A DNA stretch of 64,000 nucleotides from Heliophilum fasciatum (GTDB lineage: Bacteria > Bacillota > Desulfitobacteriia > Heliobacteriales > Heliobacteriaceae): positions 1 to 64,000 of the forward strand of contig NZ_SLXT01000018.1 in assembly GCF_004341395.1 (NCBI RefSeq). The letters run 5' to 3'. This document shows, in pieces, positions 1 to 9,795 of this stretch. The notes under the pieces are model-generated. The model saw only the letters and a program-made list of their open reading frames with translations, searched no databases and had not been told where the DNA came from. Position 1 is the stretch's first letter. Each line of letters starts with the position of its first letter. Position numbers and translations under genes: made by a program.

Positions 1-73
1 TGGTCGATCGGCCCGGCATGTACGCACCGCGAGGTGTTTAGTGGACGGGTACGAATCAGTCGAGGTCTTGACC
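1..73 (+). rRNA. 23S ribosomal RNA, 3' end (partial)
   Basis: The first ~73 bases match the closing part of bacterial 23S rRNA: a GATNGG segment, the GTGTTTAG helix, the GACGGGTACGAATC segment (GAATACTAATC in Bacillus) and a GTCGAGGTCTTGACC end. The rest of the gene lies upstream of the window. The end point is approximate. Some positions differ from the commonest consensus, for example TACGAAT for TACTAAT, which could be lineage-specific. Confidence 0.75.
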
Positions 74-124
74 TCACAGGACGTGAGGTCGTTCGCGGTG
101 GCCCGGACGGCCACAACCGCGAAC
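70..124 (+). other. Two adjacent hairpins just after 23S rRNA
   Basis: GACCTCAC (70-77) pairs exactly with GTGAGGTC (83-90) around a 5-nt loop. Directly after it GTTCGCGGT (91-99) pairs with ACCGCGAAC (116-124), with GGCC/GGCC extending the stem inside. There is no U-run, so these look like processing or spacing structures of the rRNA transcript rather than a terminator. The rest of the spacer to 271 contains the TTTTCAGGG-type motif common after Firmicute 23S genes (about 170-180) but nothing recognisable as 5S rRNA. Confidence 0.5.
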
Positions 125-271
125 TTCCTTTCGTCCGCAGGATATTCATCAATCACTAAAATCACTGTGTAGTTTTCAGGGAGTAACACACCATTCTAAC
201 AAAGCAGTATTTGTCGCATTATACCTACCTGCATAAATCGCAAAGAAAATGCATATAAAAGTGTATATTGT

Positions 272-346
272 TCCTCGATAGCTCAACGGTAGAGCAATCG
301 GCTGTTAACCGATAGGTTGTAGGTTCGAATCCTACTCGAGGAGCCA
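272..346 (+). tRNA. tRNA-Asn(GTT)
   Basis: The acceptor stem TCCTCGA (272-278) pairs with TCGAGGA (336-342). The anticodon stem ATCGG/CCGAT encloses the loop CTGTTAA, giving anticodon GTT at 304-306. GGTTCGAAT is the T-loop. The discriminator is G and CCA (344-346) is encoded. Confidence 0.97.
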
Positions 347-350
347 TTAT

Positions 351-426
<76 letters not shown>

Positions 427-437
427 AAAGTCTAGCA

Positions 438-466
438 AAGCAGGTTCACCGGAACCTGCTTTTTAT
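438..466 (+). terminator. Rho-independent terminator after tRNA genes
   Basis: AAGCAGGTTC (438-447) pairs with GAACCTGCTT (452-461) across a 4-nt loop and runs into TTTTTA. It closes the rRNA/tRNA transcript before the next gene. Confidence 0.85.
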
Positions 467-488
467 ATTGATCAGGGAGTTGAGCACG

Positions 489-1394
489 TTGAAGCGGACA
501 ATCGGTCGAACTGCCGGTTTTTTTAGCATTGTGTTCCTGATTGCTTTTATTGCTTTTTTAATAGTCGATATTGTGCTTCTTTCTCCACCGGAACTGGTGC
601 AAAGTAAATTAACAACGAACCCGTCATTGACTTTGCCGATCAAGCCGATTGAAATCCCAGATCAACCGGATCCCTCCACGGATTCAGCAATCGTACTCGG
701 ACCTGATCTAGAACCGGGTGAAACTGGTAATAATAACCAGGTGCAAGAAAAAAAGTTCGCGGAAGCGGACAAAAATAAGCAAGTACAAAAAGTTGCCTAC
801 TTGACCTTTGACGACGGACCCAGTGATATTACACCTTATGTCCTGGATATTTTACGTGAACAGCAAGTACCGGCAACTTTTTTTGTTATCGCTTCATTGG
901 CACAAAATTATCCTGATTATATACGGCGCGCTGTGGCTGATGGTCATCGCATCGGCAATCATACCTACTCGCATAAATATCGGTTGATTTATTCCAGTCC
1001 CCAAGCTTTTATTGATGATATCAGTCATGCTGAAGCAACGTTACAGACGATCATTGGTTACCGGCCCACACTGTTGCGAGCTCCTGGTGGTACTGTTGGC
1101 AACCTATCTAAAACATTGGCCAGTGAATTACGATCGATGGGATTTATTTTGCATGACTGGAACGTTGATTCCAAAGATACGATGGCGGCTCTGATGCCTG
1201 CTGAGAAGATTCGTGAGAATGTAGTTGAACAAACAAAAAGCAAACATGTAGCTGTCATCTTATTTCACGATGGCCCCGGCAAAACAACGCTTCCTGAAGC
1301 GTTGCGATCAGTGATTACGGAATTAAAGCAAGAAGGATATCAGTTCAAGACCCTCGATCATCTTTACCAACCCATTGTAGCTATCGATCGATAA
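489..1394 (+). CDS. Polysaccharide deacetylase (NodB domain), membrane-anchored
   Basis: Predicted to remove N-acetyl groups from cell-wall or spore-cortex glycan outside the membrane (PdaA/PgdA-like, CE4 family). About 301 residues. An uncleaved-looking hydrophobic segment at about 11-32 is followed by a proline/acidic linker to about 100. The NodB domain has TFDDGP at 106-111 (metal Asp109, catalytic Asp108), H158-x3-H162 metal ligands and RAPGG at 197-201. The start chosen is TTG 489, with AGGGAG about 9 nt upstream. The longer open frame reaching back to 357 runs through tRNA-fMet and is not credible. It stands alone between two terminators. Confidence 0.88.
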   Translation: MKRTIGRTAGFFSIVFLIAFIAFLIVDIVLLSPPELVQSKLTTNPSLTLPIKPIEIPDQPDPSTDSAIVLGPDLEPGETGNNNQVQEKKFAEADKNKQVQKVAYLTFDDGPSDITPYVLDILREQQVPATFFVIASLAQNYPDYIRRAVADGHRIGNHTYSHKYRLIYSSPQAFIDDISHAEATLQTIIGYRPTLLRAPGGTVGNLSKTLASELRSMGFILHDWNVDSKDTMAALMPAEKIRENVVEQTKSKHVAVILFHDGPGKTTLPEALRSVITELKQEGYQFKTLDHLYQPIVAIDR

Positions 1395-1450
1395 GTCGGT
1401 GAATGAACTACAAACGAATGGTTATCTGCCAATAAGTAAAGAGCAAACAC

Positions 1451-1482
1451 AAAAGCCGGATCGACAACGATCCGGCTTTTTG
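1451..1482 (+). terminator. Terminator between convergent genes
   Basis: AAAGCCGGATCG pairs with CGATCCGGCTTT around ACAA, followed by TTT. It terminates the deacetylase gene. The A-rich left side may allow it to act weakly on the opposite strand as well. Confidence 0.8.
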
Positions 1483-1561
1483 CATGAATTTTTTTATTCC
1501 AGGCATACTAAAGGAGAAGCAATAGTCACGAAAGTAACGCGAAAAATAAGGAGAATATCAA

Positions 1562-3142
1562 TTATTGTGCCATCGCAGCCCGGGCTTGATTGATAATCTG
1601 CGCCATTTCTGCTCGTGTTACCGGCTTTTGCGGACCAAAGGTCCCGTTGGGATAGCCATTAACCCAATGGCGGGCAGCAATGGTGGCAATGGACTGAGCG
1701 GCAAAATGATCATCGGTCACATCTGAGAAAGAAGACGATTGTTTTGGCAGTAGCGGTAATTGATAAGCTTTGCATAACAAAAGTGCTACTTCACCGCGGG
1801 TGATGGGTTGATCGGGATGAACGGTGTTATCCGGGTATCCTGTAAGCAAGCGAGCGCCATAAGCACGACTGATGCTGTCATAGGCCCAGTGATCTTGCGA
1901 CAGATCACGAAAGGGCAGTGCCTTGCCTGCCGGCAGTTTTAATAAACCGGTAAGTATTTTCGCCGCTTCTGCACGGGTTACCGCTTGATCGGGATAGAAG
2001 CGTCCATCGGTGCGTCCGCTCATGATATCCTTGAGGACGAGTTCACGAATTGCCCCTGAGGCCCAATGACCGACTGTATCCAGATAGTCCAACTGCTGCA
2101 ACCATGGTTGGAATCCTTGCCAGACCAGGGGATCTTCCTGGCCAAGACGCCAAGCGGCGACGCCACCAAGATTATAAGTATGGATAAAACGCATTTTACT
2201 CATTAGCGACGCTCGATCATCAATCCAGATCTCATGGGGACCTTGCTCATCTACATACTTGATTTGCCAGGAACTTTCTGTAGCATCCCAGATGAGAGGT
2301 GCTTGATGCGTTTGGGCCAGCTTGATGGCTTGAGGATAAAGTAGACCGTCTCCTTTTTTGCCATTACCCCAATAGCGGCCGTAAAAGGGGATACCTAGAA
2401 TGAGTTTTTCATGGGGTATCTGTTGGGCGATGGTTTGAACTACTTTTTCAACCCAAGGTTTGCCGGCGACGGGGCCCGGTTCTGAACCATTCCAATGTTG
2501 ATCATAACTCATGATGATCACACGATCGACGATCGTACCAATTTTTTCGTAGTCATAGGCAGCCGCCAAGCTTGCTGGATGCGGCGTCAGTGAAGTAGAG
2601 GCAATCACAGCGACGGATAACTCTTTGTTCATCCGGTTCAACTTTTGGTTAAGGTCATTGAGAAATAAGATAAAGTTATTTTTTTCTGCAGGGCTGAAGT
2701 TTTCCAGATCGATATTGACGCCATCACAACCGGTAGCCCGAACAAAGTCAACAATCTGATCAACCAGTTGCGAGCGTTGATCCGGTTGAAGCACTTTGTC
2801 ACCGGAGGTACGATTAAAGTGATTGGTAAGATAGGGATAAACTTTATATCCTTCTTGATGAAGCCAGGTAAGAAAAGCGGGATCCGTTGTTGTCTTTAAG
2901 ACACCTTGAGCGTCAATATCAAGCCATGGAACAAAAACTCCATCAATATTGCCTTTGGTTTGTGTTAATTGTTTTTTATAAGTATCGTTACTACCGCCAA
3001 AAAGATAGACGTATGCTTTCTTTGTTGTATTTTGAGCCGCAAGTTGATTGATTGCAGCGTCAGCACAACCATAAGGAAAGACGGAAGTTGTTAGTAATGC
3101 GAGACATATGAGAAAAATCTGCCAGTATCGTGTTCGCATCAT
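1562..3142 (-). CDS. Exported GH18-family glycosidase with three SLH domains
   Basis: 526 residues: signal peptide about 1-29, glycoside hydrolase family 18 barrel about 42-345, then three S-layer homology repeats about 355-410, 418-468 and 475-522. The barrel keeps the family signature DGVNIDLE at residues 140-147, with Glu147 as the expected catalytic acid. SLH repeats bind pyruvylated secondary cell-wall polymer, so the enzyme is probably fixed to the wall and cuts chitin-like or peptidoglycan GlcNAc linkages. Substrate is inferred from the family; spore-germination and cortex enzymes such as YdhD are relatives. It is transcribed toward the deacetylase and diverges from the PP2C gene. Confidence 0.88.
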   Translation of the reverse strand: MMRTRYWQIFLICLALLTTSVFPYGCADAAINQLAAQNTTKKAYVYLFGGSNDTYKKQLTQTKGNIDGVFVPWLDIDAQGVLKTTTDPAFLTWLHQEGYKVYPYLTNHFNRTSGDKVLQPDQRSQLVDQIVDFVRATGCDGVNIDLENFSPAEKNNFILFLNDLNQKLNRMNKELSVAVIASTSLTPHPASLAAAYDYEKIGTIVDRVIIMSYDQHWNGSEPGPVAGKPWVEKVVQTIAQQIPHEKLILGIPFYGRYWGNGKKGDGLLYPQAIKLAQTHQAPLIWDATESSWQIKYVDEQGPHEIWIDDRASLMSKMRFIHTYNLGGVAAWRLGQEDPLVWQGFQPWLQQLDYLDTVGHWASGAIRELVLKDIMSGRTDGRFYPDQAVTRAEAAKILTGLLKLPAGKALPFRDLSQDHWAYDSISRAYGARLLTGYPDNTVHPDQPITRGEVALLLCKAYQLPLLPKQSSSFSDVTDDHFAAQSIATIAARHWVNGYPNGTFGPQKPVTRAEMAQIINQARAAMAQ

Positions 3143-3201
3143 AGTTATCTCCTTTTCAAGTCGTGTTATAATAGAGGCAATGGATTAGGGGGGATGACAC
3201 G

Positions 3202-4386
3202 TTGTTAGAACAAAATTGGGCTTCTGAAGCAGTGATCCTGGTTGTTGATGATGTTGTAACGAATGTGGAATTAATGAAGCTACAACTTTCGCGTGCGGGC
3301 TACCAAATCTTAACGGCTAGCAATGGCGAAGAAGCACTTGAAATAATTCGTCGGTCCTTGCCCGACTTGATACTCTTGGATGTCATGATGCCGGGAATGA
3401 ACGGTTTTGAAGTTTGTGCAGCACTCAAGGATGATCCGCATACCCAATTGATTCCGGTTGTGCTCGTTACGGCATTGCATGAAGTGGAAGATCGTATCAA
3501 AGGGATCGAGGCCGGTGCTGATGACTTCATCAGCAAACCCTTCAACCGGGTCGAACTGTTAACACGGGTGCGTTCCTTGTTGCGCATTCGCAAATTATAC
3601 CGGCAGTTGGAACGAAGCTACCAAGAGATAGAAGCAAAAAATGCTATTTTAACGGAAGAGTTAAAAATGGCGCGTCATGTACAACAGCATCTGTTGCCGG
3701 CAAAATATCCGGCGTTAAGCAAATTGACCTTTTCAGTTGTATATCGCCCAACGATTGAAATCGGCGGCGATTTTTATGACTTCCTCAACGTATCGGATCA
3801 AGAAGTCGGACTTTTTCTTTCTGATGTCTCCGGACATGGTGTGTCCGCAGCGATGTTAACCATGGTCATCAGCACGATTATGCGTGCAGTAGCACAAAAG
3901 GTTCAGGAACCTGGCGCTGTGCTTAAGCAGATCAATGAACAGTTCAGCACGATGGTAGAAGGCGAATTGACCGGTACTTTTGTTACGGCCTTTAGTGTCT
4001 TAATCAATCAAGCCACGGGCGAAGTGAAGTATGGTAATGCCGGACATCCGACGCCGATCTTGATTCGTGGTGATGGGCGGACAGTGGAACGGTTAGATAC
4101 CGATGGATTTCCTCTGGGCTTATTTGATTACAGTAACTACGAGCAAAAAGTGGTTCAAATGGAGCCAGGTGACAAGCTTGTCCTCTATACCGATGGCATC
4201 TACGATGTGATGAATAAACAACGGCGCATCTTGGGAATGAACAAGTTTATGGACATCGTTTGGGAACTGCGCCAGCTCGATGCTCACAGTTTGTCTGATG
4301 AAATCATGCGGCGAATCCATGATTTTGCCGGAGGAGCGGCGCAGCCCGATGATATCTGTTTGATGGTTGTCGAGTATCTAAAATAA
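3202..4386 (+). CDS. Receiver domain-PP2C serine phosphatase (RsbU/SpoIIE type)
   Basis: 394 residues. The N-terminal receiver (about 10-125) has Asp16/Asp17, phospho-acceptor Asp60 in LLDVMMPG and Lys112. A coiled linker (about 128-165) leads to a PPM/PP2C phosphatase with GGDFYD at 188-193, DVSGHG at 208-213 and PDDICL near the end. The family dephosphorylates anti-anti-sigma factors, releasing an alternative sigma factor or another partner-switching output. No anti-sigma, antagonist or histidine-kinase gene is adjacent, so its target is unknown. Start TTG 3202 has a run of six G about 9 nt upstream. A TATAAT-like box lies at about 3165-3170. Confidence 0.9.
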   Translation: MLEQNWASEAVILVVDDVVTNVELMKLQLSRAGYQILTASNGEEALEIIRRSLPDLILLDVMMPGMNGFEVCAALKDDPHTQLIPVVLVTALHEVEDRIKGIEAGADDFISKPFNRVELLTRVRSLLRIRKLYRQLERSYQEIEAKNAILTEELKMARHVQQHLLPAKYPALSKLTFSVVYRPTIEIGGDFYDFLNVSDQEVGLFLSDVSGHGVSAAMLTMVISTIMRAVAQKVQEPGAVLKQINEQFSTMVEGELTGTFVTAFSVLINQATGEVKYGNAGHPTPILIRGDGRTVERLDTDGFPLGLFDYSNYEQKVVQMEPGDKLVLYTDGIYDVMNKQRRILGMNKFMDIVWELRQLDAHSLSDEIMRRIHDFAGGAAQPDDICLMVVEYLK

Positions 4387-4397
4387 AGGTTTGCCGC

Positions 4398-5084
4398 TTA
4401 AGGGATCGATGGTAGACCGGAAGGGCCGGGCGGTGCAGAGCGTGTTGGGGAGAAGCTAGGTACCGCCAGTGCCGGCGGCAGTTCCGGGGGAATTAATTCC
4501 AGGCGCCCGAGTGTTTGTGTCTTTGCGCCGTAATCAAAGGCAAGACGATCTTGCCAGTGCAGCGTAGGAAGTTCCATTTGTGGCGGGATGCGTAGGCTGA
4601 CTACGCGTCCGTCCATTTCCAAGCGTAAGTCATCTTCTTCGCGACCGACAAAGCGGCCTTCACCGTAGGTGGGGTGACCGGCATCCAGATAAGCATAGTA
4701 GGTGTTATACCCGTGGATGGCGATCATGGTGATTTCAAAGATCATGGCGATGGCCATCACAATGAAGAACGTTTTAATTTTCCAATACCCTTGAGAATTC
4801 AGCGGCGGACGCTTCGCAACTTTTTCGAAAAAAAACTGCCACAGTAACAAGGAAATGAGCATAGCGCTCAAATAAAGTACAACCTGTACCAGTCCTTGAT
4901 AATAGGCATTCGCATGGATTTGCCAGTATGTTGTGGGTTGCAAGTAAAGATAAAGCAAAAAGATTCCGAGAACGATCAGCACAACACAAAGCAAAGAAAG
5001 CAGAAAAAACAAGAATAATCGAAAGGGATTGGCGATCTTTCGTCGTCGTCGACGTACGACTTTTTTGGCACGGGACTGTTGCAC
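4398..5084 (-). CDS. Hypothetical membrane protein
   Basis: 228 residues that I do not recognise. A strongly basic N-terminus (VVRRRRRK) precedes three predicted membrane helices at about 22-48, 62-84 and 104-124. A soluble part with beta-like character (about 140-205) and a proline-rich tail ending in a PPGPSGLP stretch follow. The likely start is GTG at 5084, with GGAGGTG about 13 nt upstream. It converges on the PP2C gene (12 nt apart) and diverges from acuA. Confidence 0.6.
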   Translation of the reverse strand: MQQSRAKKVVRRRRRKIANPFRLFLFFLLSLLCVVLIVLGIFLLYLYLQPTTYWQIHANAYYQGLVQVVLYLSAMLISLLLWQFFFEKVAKRPPLNSQGYWKIKTFFIVMAIAMIFEITMIAIHGYNTYYAYLDAGHPTYGEGRFVGREEDDLRLEMDGRVVSLRIPPQMELPTLHWQDRLAFDYGAKTQTLGRLELIPPELPPALAVPSFSPTRSAPPGPSGLPSIP

Positions 5085-5203
5085 AGACAGTTTGATTCAC
5101 CTCCAGCATATTTCAATACATTTCGTGATTCGACAAGGTATCTCCTGCTTTTTACTATTTCTTTTCTTTTCCAAAGGAGCCAAAGAAGGAAAGACCGATC
5201 ATA

Positions 5204-5890
5204 GTGGCGAAAGATTCTGATGATTCCGAAGTAAGGGCGGGTGTATTCATGGCCAGTCAAATGGTTAAAATTCCACGTACCCCTAAAACGATTGAGACGG
5301 ATCAAGGAACGGTTCACGTTTTTGGTCCCGTCTCCCCTGCTGAAATTATGCAGTATTCCATTTCCGAAGGATTATCAGCGTTTCGTCGTCCCGTAGAACA
5401 GCAGCAGGCATTGGCGGAGATTGCCGATTTGCCGGAAGGGCAGATCTGCTTAGCCGTATGTAATCAGTGCATTGTTGGCTACATTACGTTTCATCCACCG
5501 GAAGAATTCGAACGCTGGCATCCCAGTAAGGTCCCCAGTGTTTTGGAAATGGGCGCTATCGAAACAAGTAAAGATTGGCGCAAATATGGAATTGGCAGAG
5601 CCTTACTGCAAGTGGGTTATGGCGATGGATCGGTTGACGATTACATCGTGATCGCTACGGAGTACTATTGGCATTGGGATCTTAAGGACTCTGGGCTCTC
5701 TATTTGGCAGTATCAAAAAATGCTGGAAAATGTTTTTAAATCCATTGGGTTACGACGAGTCGGTACGGATGAACAGGATATATTGGCGCACCCGGCCAAT
5801 ATGCTCATGGCGCGTGTAGGTTCCCGCGTACCGACCGATACAGTAATTTTGTTTGAAGAATCGTTGTTCCTGGACCATATGATGTTCTAA
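5204..5890 (+). CDS. acuA: GNAT protein acetyltransferase AcuA
   Basis: The protein matches Bacillus AcuA along its length: the GPVSP start, LPEG, the GAIE segment with a GNAT fold, the central motif EYYWHWDLKDSGLS, and HPANMLMARVG. AcuA acetylates the active-site lysine of acetyl-CoA synthetase and inactivates it. It is the first gene of acuABC. GTG 5204 follows AAGGAAAG by about 11 nt; ATG 5249 or 5264 are possible shorter starts, closer to the Bacillus N-terminus. acsA itself is not in this window. Confidence 0.9.
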   Translation: MAKDSDDSEVRAGVFMASQMVKIPRTPKTIETDQGTVHVFGPVSPAEIMQYSISEGLSAFRRPVEQQQALAEIADLPEGQICLAVCNQCIVGYITFHPPEEFERWHPSKVPSVLEMGAIETSKDWRKYGIGRALLQVGYGDGSVDDYIVIATEYYWHWDLKDSGLSIWQYQKMLENVFKSIGLRRVGTDEQDILAHPANMLMARVGSRVPTDTVILFEESLFLDHMMF

Positions 5891-5918
5891 GAAATTGAGA
5901 AAGTGAGAGTGAGATTTG

Positions 5919-6569
5919 ATGCTCGTTGAGGAAATCATGGAGCGTAATATCCATTATGTGGGCCCGGAAGCTTCTATCTGGGATACACTAATGCTATCGA
6001 ATGAGAAGCGCGTCCGTCACGTTCCCATTGTCGAAGACGGCAAACTGCTGGGGATTGTATCGGACCGTGATCTGCGTGACGTTAGCCCGTCAACGTTGGT
6101 CGACGGTGATACGTTGCTGCTGCGCAGTACCAAGGTCAAAGAAATCATGCACACCAATTTAATCACCGTCCATCCGCTTGATGCGATGGAAGATGCGGCT
6201 CGTATGATTTACGATCACCGGATCGGTTGTCTGCCGGTGGTACAAGAAGATCACTTGGTGGGCATGGTGACGACGTCTGATTTGCTTCATGCAATGGTTG
6301 ATGTGATGGGCGTTTCACAACCAGGCTCCTATATTGAAATTGAAGTGCCCGATCAACCGGGGGCACTTCTGGAAGTTGCAACGATTGTCAAAGAGCAAAA
6401 TACCAATATCATCAGTCTTTACATTACGCCCGGTAAGCGCGAAGGATATCGCATCATTGTGTTACGTGTAGCCACTTGGGATCCTCGGGCCATTATCGAT
6501 CGAATCGGTCAAGCGGGCTATACTTTGTTGTTCCCCGTTTGTTTCCTGAATCAAGGGGGAGTAAAATGA
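5919..6569 (+). CDS. acuB: AcuB, CBS-ACT domain protein
   Basis: 216 residues. Two CBS repeats (about 1-60 and 75-135) include IMERNI, VRHVPIVEDGKLLGIVSDRD and RIGCLPVVQEDHLVGMVTTSD. They are followed by an ACT-like domain from about 145 (EIEVPDQPGALLEVA). Paired CBS domains usually bind adenine nucleotides, so AcuB may report energy charge to the acetylation switch; its exact role is not settled in the family. ATG 5919 aligns with the start of Bacillus AcuB; TTG 5916 adds one residue. Its stop overlaps acuC by 4 nt. Confidence 0.92.
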   Translation: MLVEEIMERNIHYVGPEASIWDTLMLSNEKRVRHVPIVEDGKLLGIVSDRDLRDVSPSTLVDGDTLLLRSTKVKEIMHTNLITVHPLDAMEDAARMIYDHRIGCLPVVQEDHLVGMVTTSDLLHAMVDVMGVSQPGSYIEIEVPDQPGALLEVATIVKEQNTNIISLYITPGKREGYRIIVLRVATWDPRAIIDRIGQAGYTLLFPVCFLNQGGVK

Positions 6570-7741
6570 TCAAGCGTCCACGGCTTATCTACTCGGATGC
6601 CTTCAAGTCCTATGAATTCGCCCCTGATCATCCCTTTCACCCGTTGCGCATCGAGTTGGCCATGGATATGATTCGCTATTGCAACTGGCTGAAAGATGAT
6701 CAAATCGTACCGCCGGAACCGTGCACACGGGAGGACTTGCTGACCGTTCATCCGACCGGTTTTGTTGATGCTGTTCATGCGGCCAGCACGACCGAAGTCA
6801 ATCCTTTGACGTTGCGGATGTATGGGCTGGGAACGGATGATACGCCCGTCTTTCCCGGTATGGATGACGCCGCTCGCTTGGTGGTCGGGGCTACACTGCA
6901 AGGGGCAAAAATGATCATGGAAGGCCAGACCGATCATGTTTTTCAAATCGCCGGCGGCCTTCACCATGCGCACCGCCATCGTGCATCCGGTTTTTGTATC
7001 TACAATGATGCTGCAGTAGCGATTGCTTACCTGCAGCGGCAGCATGGGTTACGCGTCGCATACATAGACACCGATGCCCATCATGGCGATGGCGTACAGT
7101 CCATTTTTTACGATGATCCTTCGGTGTTGACGATCTCCATTCATGAGACGGGTCGCTACCTGTTCCCCGGTACGGGCAACGTGGAAGAGCGCGGTCGTTT
7201 TGACGGCTACGGTTTCAGTGTCAACCTTCCCTTGGAAGCGTACACGGAAGATGATTCGTTTCTGGAGCTCTATGAGCAATCCGTAGGAGCGTTGCTGGAA
7301 GCTTTTCAACCGGATTTCTTGATTACACAAAACGGTGTTGACGCTCATCATCTCGATCCCTTGACCCACTTATGTTTGACGACGCGTTCTTATGTGCAGA
7401 TTCCTCGCCTGGCCCATCAATGGGCGCACAAGTACTGTAAAGGGCGTTGGTTGGCCATTGGCGGCGGTGGTTATGATCACTGGCGTGTGGTTTCCCGGGC
7501 ATGGCCGATCGTCTGGGCGGAAATGAATGAAATTAACGACTATGGCCCGATTCCCGAGGCCTGGATGCAGAAGTGGCAATCGCAGAGCCCGGTTGATCTT
7601 CCGCCGAATATCCTCGATGGCGAAGATGATTTTGCACCGATGCCGCGCCGTGCCATTATCACCGATAAAAACCGGACGACGTTGCAACGGGTGATGCGTG
7701 ACGCTCAAAAATTAGTTGCAGAACGCCATACGAATGAATAA
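6566..7741 (+). CDS. acuC: AcuC protein deacetylase (class I HDAC-like)
   Basis: 391 residues. Removes acetyl groups from lysine, reactivating acetyl-CoA synthetase. HDAC features: GGLHHAHR with the active-site His pair at 133-134, YIDTDAHHGDG with zinc ligands Asp170 and His172, the QNGVDAHHLDPL segment with the third Asp, and GGGGYDH carrying the catalytic Tyr. The start is ATG 6566, inside the acuB stop (ATGA), with GGGGGA just upstream. A longer open frame back to 6476 only covers acuB sequence. Last gene of the operon. Confidence 0.94.
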   Translation: MIKRPRLIYSDAFKSYEFAPDHPFHPLRIELAMDMIRYCNWLKDDQIVPPEPCTREDLLTVHPTGFVDAVHAASTTEVNPLTLRMYGLGTDDTPVFPGMDDAARLVVGATLQGAKMIMEGQTDHVFQIAGGLHHAHRHRASGFCIYNDAAVAIAYLQRQHGLRVAYIDTDAHHGDGVQSIFYDDPSVLTISIHETGRYLFPGTGNVEERGRFDGYGFSVNLPLEAYTEDDSFLELYEQSVGALLEAFQPDFLITQNGVDAHHLDPLTHLCLTTRSYVQIPRLAHQWAHKYCKGRWLAIGGGGYDHWRVVSRAWPIVWAEMNEINDYGPIPEAWMQKWQSQSPVDLPPNILDGEDDFAPMPRRAIITDKNRTTLQRVMRDAQKLVAERHTNE

Positions 7742-7749
7742 TGATTTTT

Positions 7750-7779
7750 TCAGTCGGCTCAGGAAGCCGACTTTTTTTG
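7750..7779 (+). terminator. Terminator of acuABC
   Basis: AGTCGGCT pairs with AGCCGACT across CAGGA, followed by seven T. It lies 9 nt after the acuC stop. Confidence 0.9.
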
Positions 7780-7818
7780 TCTTGTTGAGGTTTTGGCCTG
7801 TAAGGGGTATGCTAGGTA

Positions 7819-9711
7819 ATGAGAGGGTGTGTTCTATTGGCAGCAACTTTTTTACCGATGTCGAAAGCAGAGATGGCAGCACTGGAATGGGATGCTTGTG
7901 ATTTTATCTTAGTTACGGGCGATGCTTATGTGGATCACCCCAGTTTCAATGCTGCTCTAATCGGACGAACCTTAGAAGCGCAAGGCTATCGGGTGGGCAT
8001 CATCAGTCAACCGCGCTGGCAAGATGCGCAGGACTTCAAGCGCTTGGGACGGCCGCGCTTAGGCTGGCTGGTGACCGCCGGGAACTTAGACTCCATGGTC
8101 AACCATTACACAGCCGCCAAAAAGCGGCGCTCGGAAGATGCCTATACGGCCGGCGGAGAAGCAGGGAAGCGACCGGACCGGGCCACGATTGTCTACGCCC
8201 AGCGCTGCCGTCAAGCTTATAAAGAGCCACCGATCATCATCGGCGGGATTGAGGCCAGCTTACGTCGTTTTGCTCATTATGATTATTGGGACGACCGGGT
8301 ACGGCGCTCGATTCTCGTTGATGCCAAAGCAGACTTACTGATCTTTGGCATGGGCGAAGCGACGATTGGGCACATCGCCGATGAACTGAAGCGTCGGCGC
8401 AGCGGTGAGACTTTTCCTTATCCCTTGGGACAAACGATCGCTGGGGTATGTTTTCTTACGACCGACCGGAGCACCTTGCCGCCGGAAGCTGCTTTGGAAA
8501 TTCCTCCCTTTGAGCAAGTGAGCAGCGATAAGCGGGCCTATGCCCAGGCCTACATGGCGCAAGAAAAAGAACAAAATCCTTTTGCCGGAAAACGCTTGAT
8601 TCAGGAACATGACGGCGTCTTCCTGGTCCAAAACCGTCCGGCTCTGCCGCTGTCGACGGAAGAACTCGATCGCGTCTATGGACTGCCCTTTGCCCGGCAG
8701 CCTCATCCTTCCTATACTGACCGGGGCGTACCGGCACTGGCAGAAGTGGAATTTAGCTTAACAGCCCAACGCGGTTGTTTTGGCGGATGCTCCTTTTGTG
8801 CGTTAACCTTTCATCAAGGCCGCATTATTCAAGCGCGCAGTGATGACTCGCTGGTGCAGGAAGCGGAACAATTGATCAAGCAACCGGGCTTTAAAGGGTA
8901 CATTCACGACGTGGGCGGTCCCACAGCGAACTTTCGCCAACCGGCCTGTGCCAAGCAAGCTAAACATGGAGCTTGCCGTGATCAGCAATGTTTATTTCCG
9001 GAGCCCTGCCGCCAACTGGTCGTTGACCATGCCGGTTACTTGCGTCTCCTTCGTCGCTTGCGCGCCCTCAAAGGCGTCAAAAAAGTATTTATCCGTTCCG
9101 GCCTTCGCTATGATTATCTCATGGCTGATAAGCCCGAGCGGCGGCGTCAGTTTTTACGGGAGATCTGTGAGCATCATGTGAGCGGTCAACTGAAAGTTGC
9201 GCCGGAGCATGCGTCACCGAAAGTGTTGCGCATGATGGGTAAGCCTTCGTTAAAGGTCTATGATGCTTTTCAGAAAGAGTATATGGCTGCTAACGAAGCC
9301 CTGGGCAAAAAACAATACTTGGTGCCTTATCTCATGTCCAGTCATCCCGGTTGTGGCTTGCCGGAAGCGATGGAAATGTTCGATACCTTGCAGACGTGGC
9401 ACCATCGTCCGGAACAAGTGCAGGATTTTATTCCGACGCCAGGCAGTTTGTCCACTTGTATGTACTATACCGGCTTCGATCCGCGTACCATGGAACCCTT
9501 GACGGTTCCTCGTACCACCCGTGAGAAGGCCATGCAGCGGGCCTTGTTACAACCGCATTTACCGGTCAATCGTTCGCTCGTTTATGCTGCGCTGGCAGCT
9601 GTTGGACGCGGTAGCGGTGCAAAGAAAACGCCGAAAAATCACCAAAGCGCGGCACCGTCTCGCGAGCGTCGGCGCAGCGATAAAAACAAAGGCGGCAAAC
9701 GTCGTTTTTGA
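7819..9711 (+). CDS. YgiQ-family radical SAM protein (UPF0313)
   Basis: 630 residues, the usual size of the YgiQ family, a radical-SAM group of unknown reaction. The family N-terminus FLPMSKAEM...[16 protein letters not shown] is clear. The cluster motif is C320-x3-C324-x2-C327 ([10 protein letters not shown]), and [10 protein letters not shown] follows. The tail is Lys/Arg-rich (KNKGGKRRF). ATG 7819 has AAGGGG about 10 nt upstream. TTG 7837, preceded by GAGAGGGTG, is an equally good alternative that removes six residues. Confidence 0.88.
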   Translation: MRGCVLLAATFLPMSKAEMAALEWDACDFILVTGDAYVDHPSFNAALIGRTLEAQGYRVGIISQPRWQDAQDFKRLGRPRLGWLVTAGNLDSMVNHYTAAKKRRSEDAYTAGGEAGKRPDRATIVYAQRCRQAYKEPPIIIGGIEASLRRFAHYDYWDDRVRRSILVDAKADLLIFGMGEATIGHIADELKRRRSGETFPYPLGQTIAGVCFLTTDRSTLPPEAALEIPPFEQVSSDKRAYAQAYMAQEKEQNPFAGKRLIQEHDGVFLVQNRPALPLSTEELDRVYGLPFARQPHPSYTDRGVPALAEVEFSLTAQRGCFGGCSFCALTFHQGRIIQARSDDSLVQEAEQLIKQPGFKGYIHDVGGPTANFRQPACAKQAKHGACRDQQCLFPEPCRQLVVDHAGYLRLLRRLRALKGVKKVFIRSGLRYDYLMADKPERRRQFLREICEHHVSGQLKVAPEHASPKVLRMMGKPSLKVYDAFQKEYMAANEALGKKQYLVPYLMSSHPGCGLPEAMEMFDTLQTWHHRPEQVQDFIPTPGSLSTCMYYTGFDPRTMEPLTVPRTTREKAMQRALLQPHLPVNRSLVYAALAAVGRGSGAKKTPKNHQSAAPSRERRRSDKNKGGKRRF

Positions 9712-9795
9712 CAGTTCTTCCTGAACCCGTTATACTGATAAATTATGAGGATCACTACCAAAGGCAGTGGCAACCGGGGAAAGGGCGGAACGATT

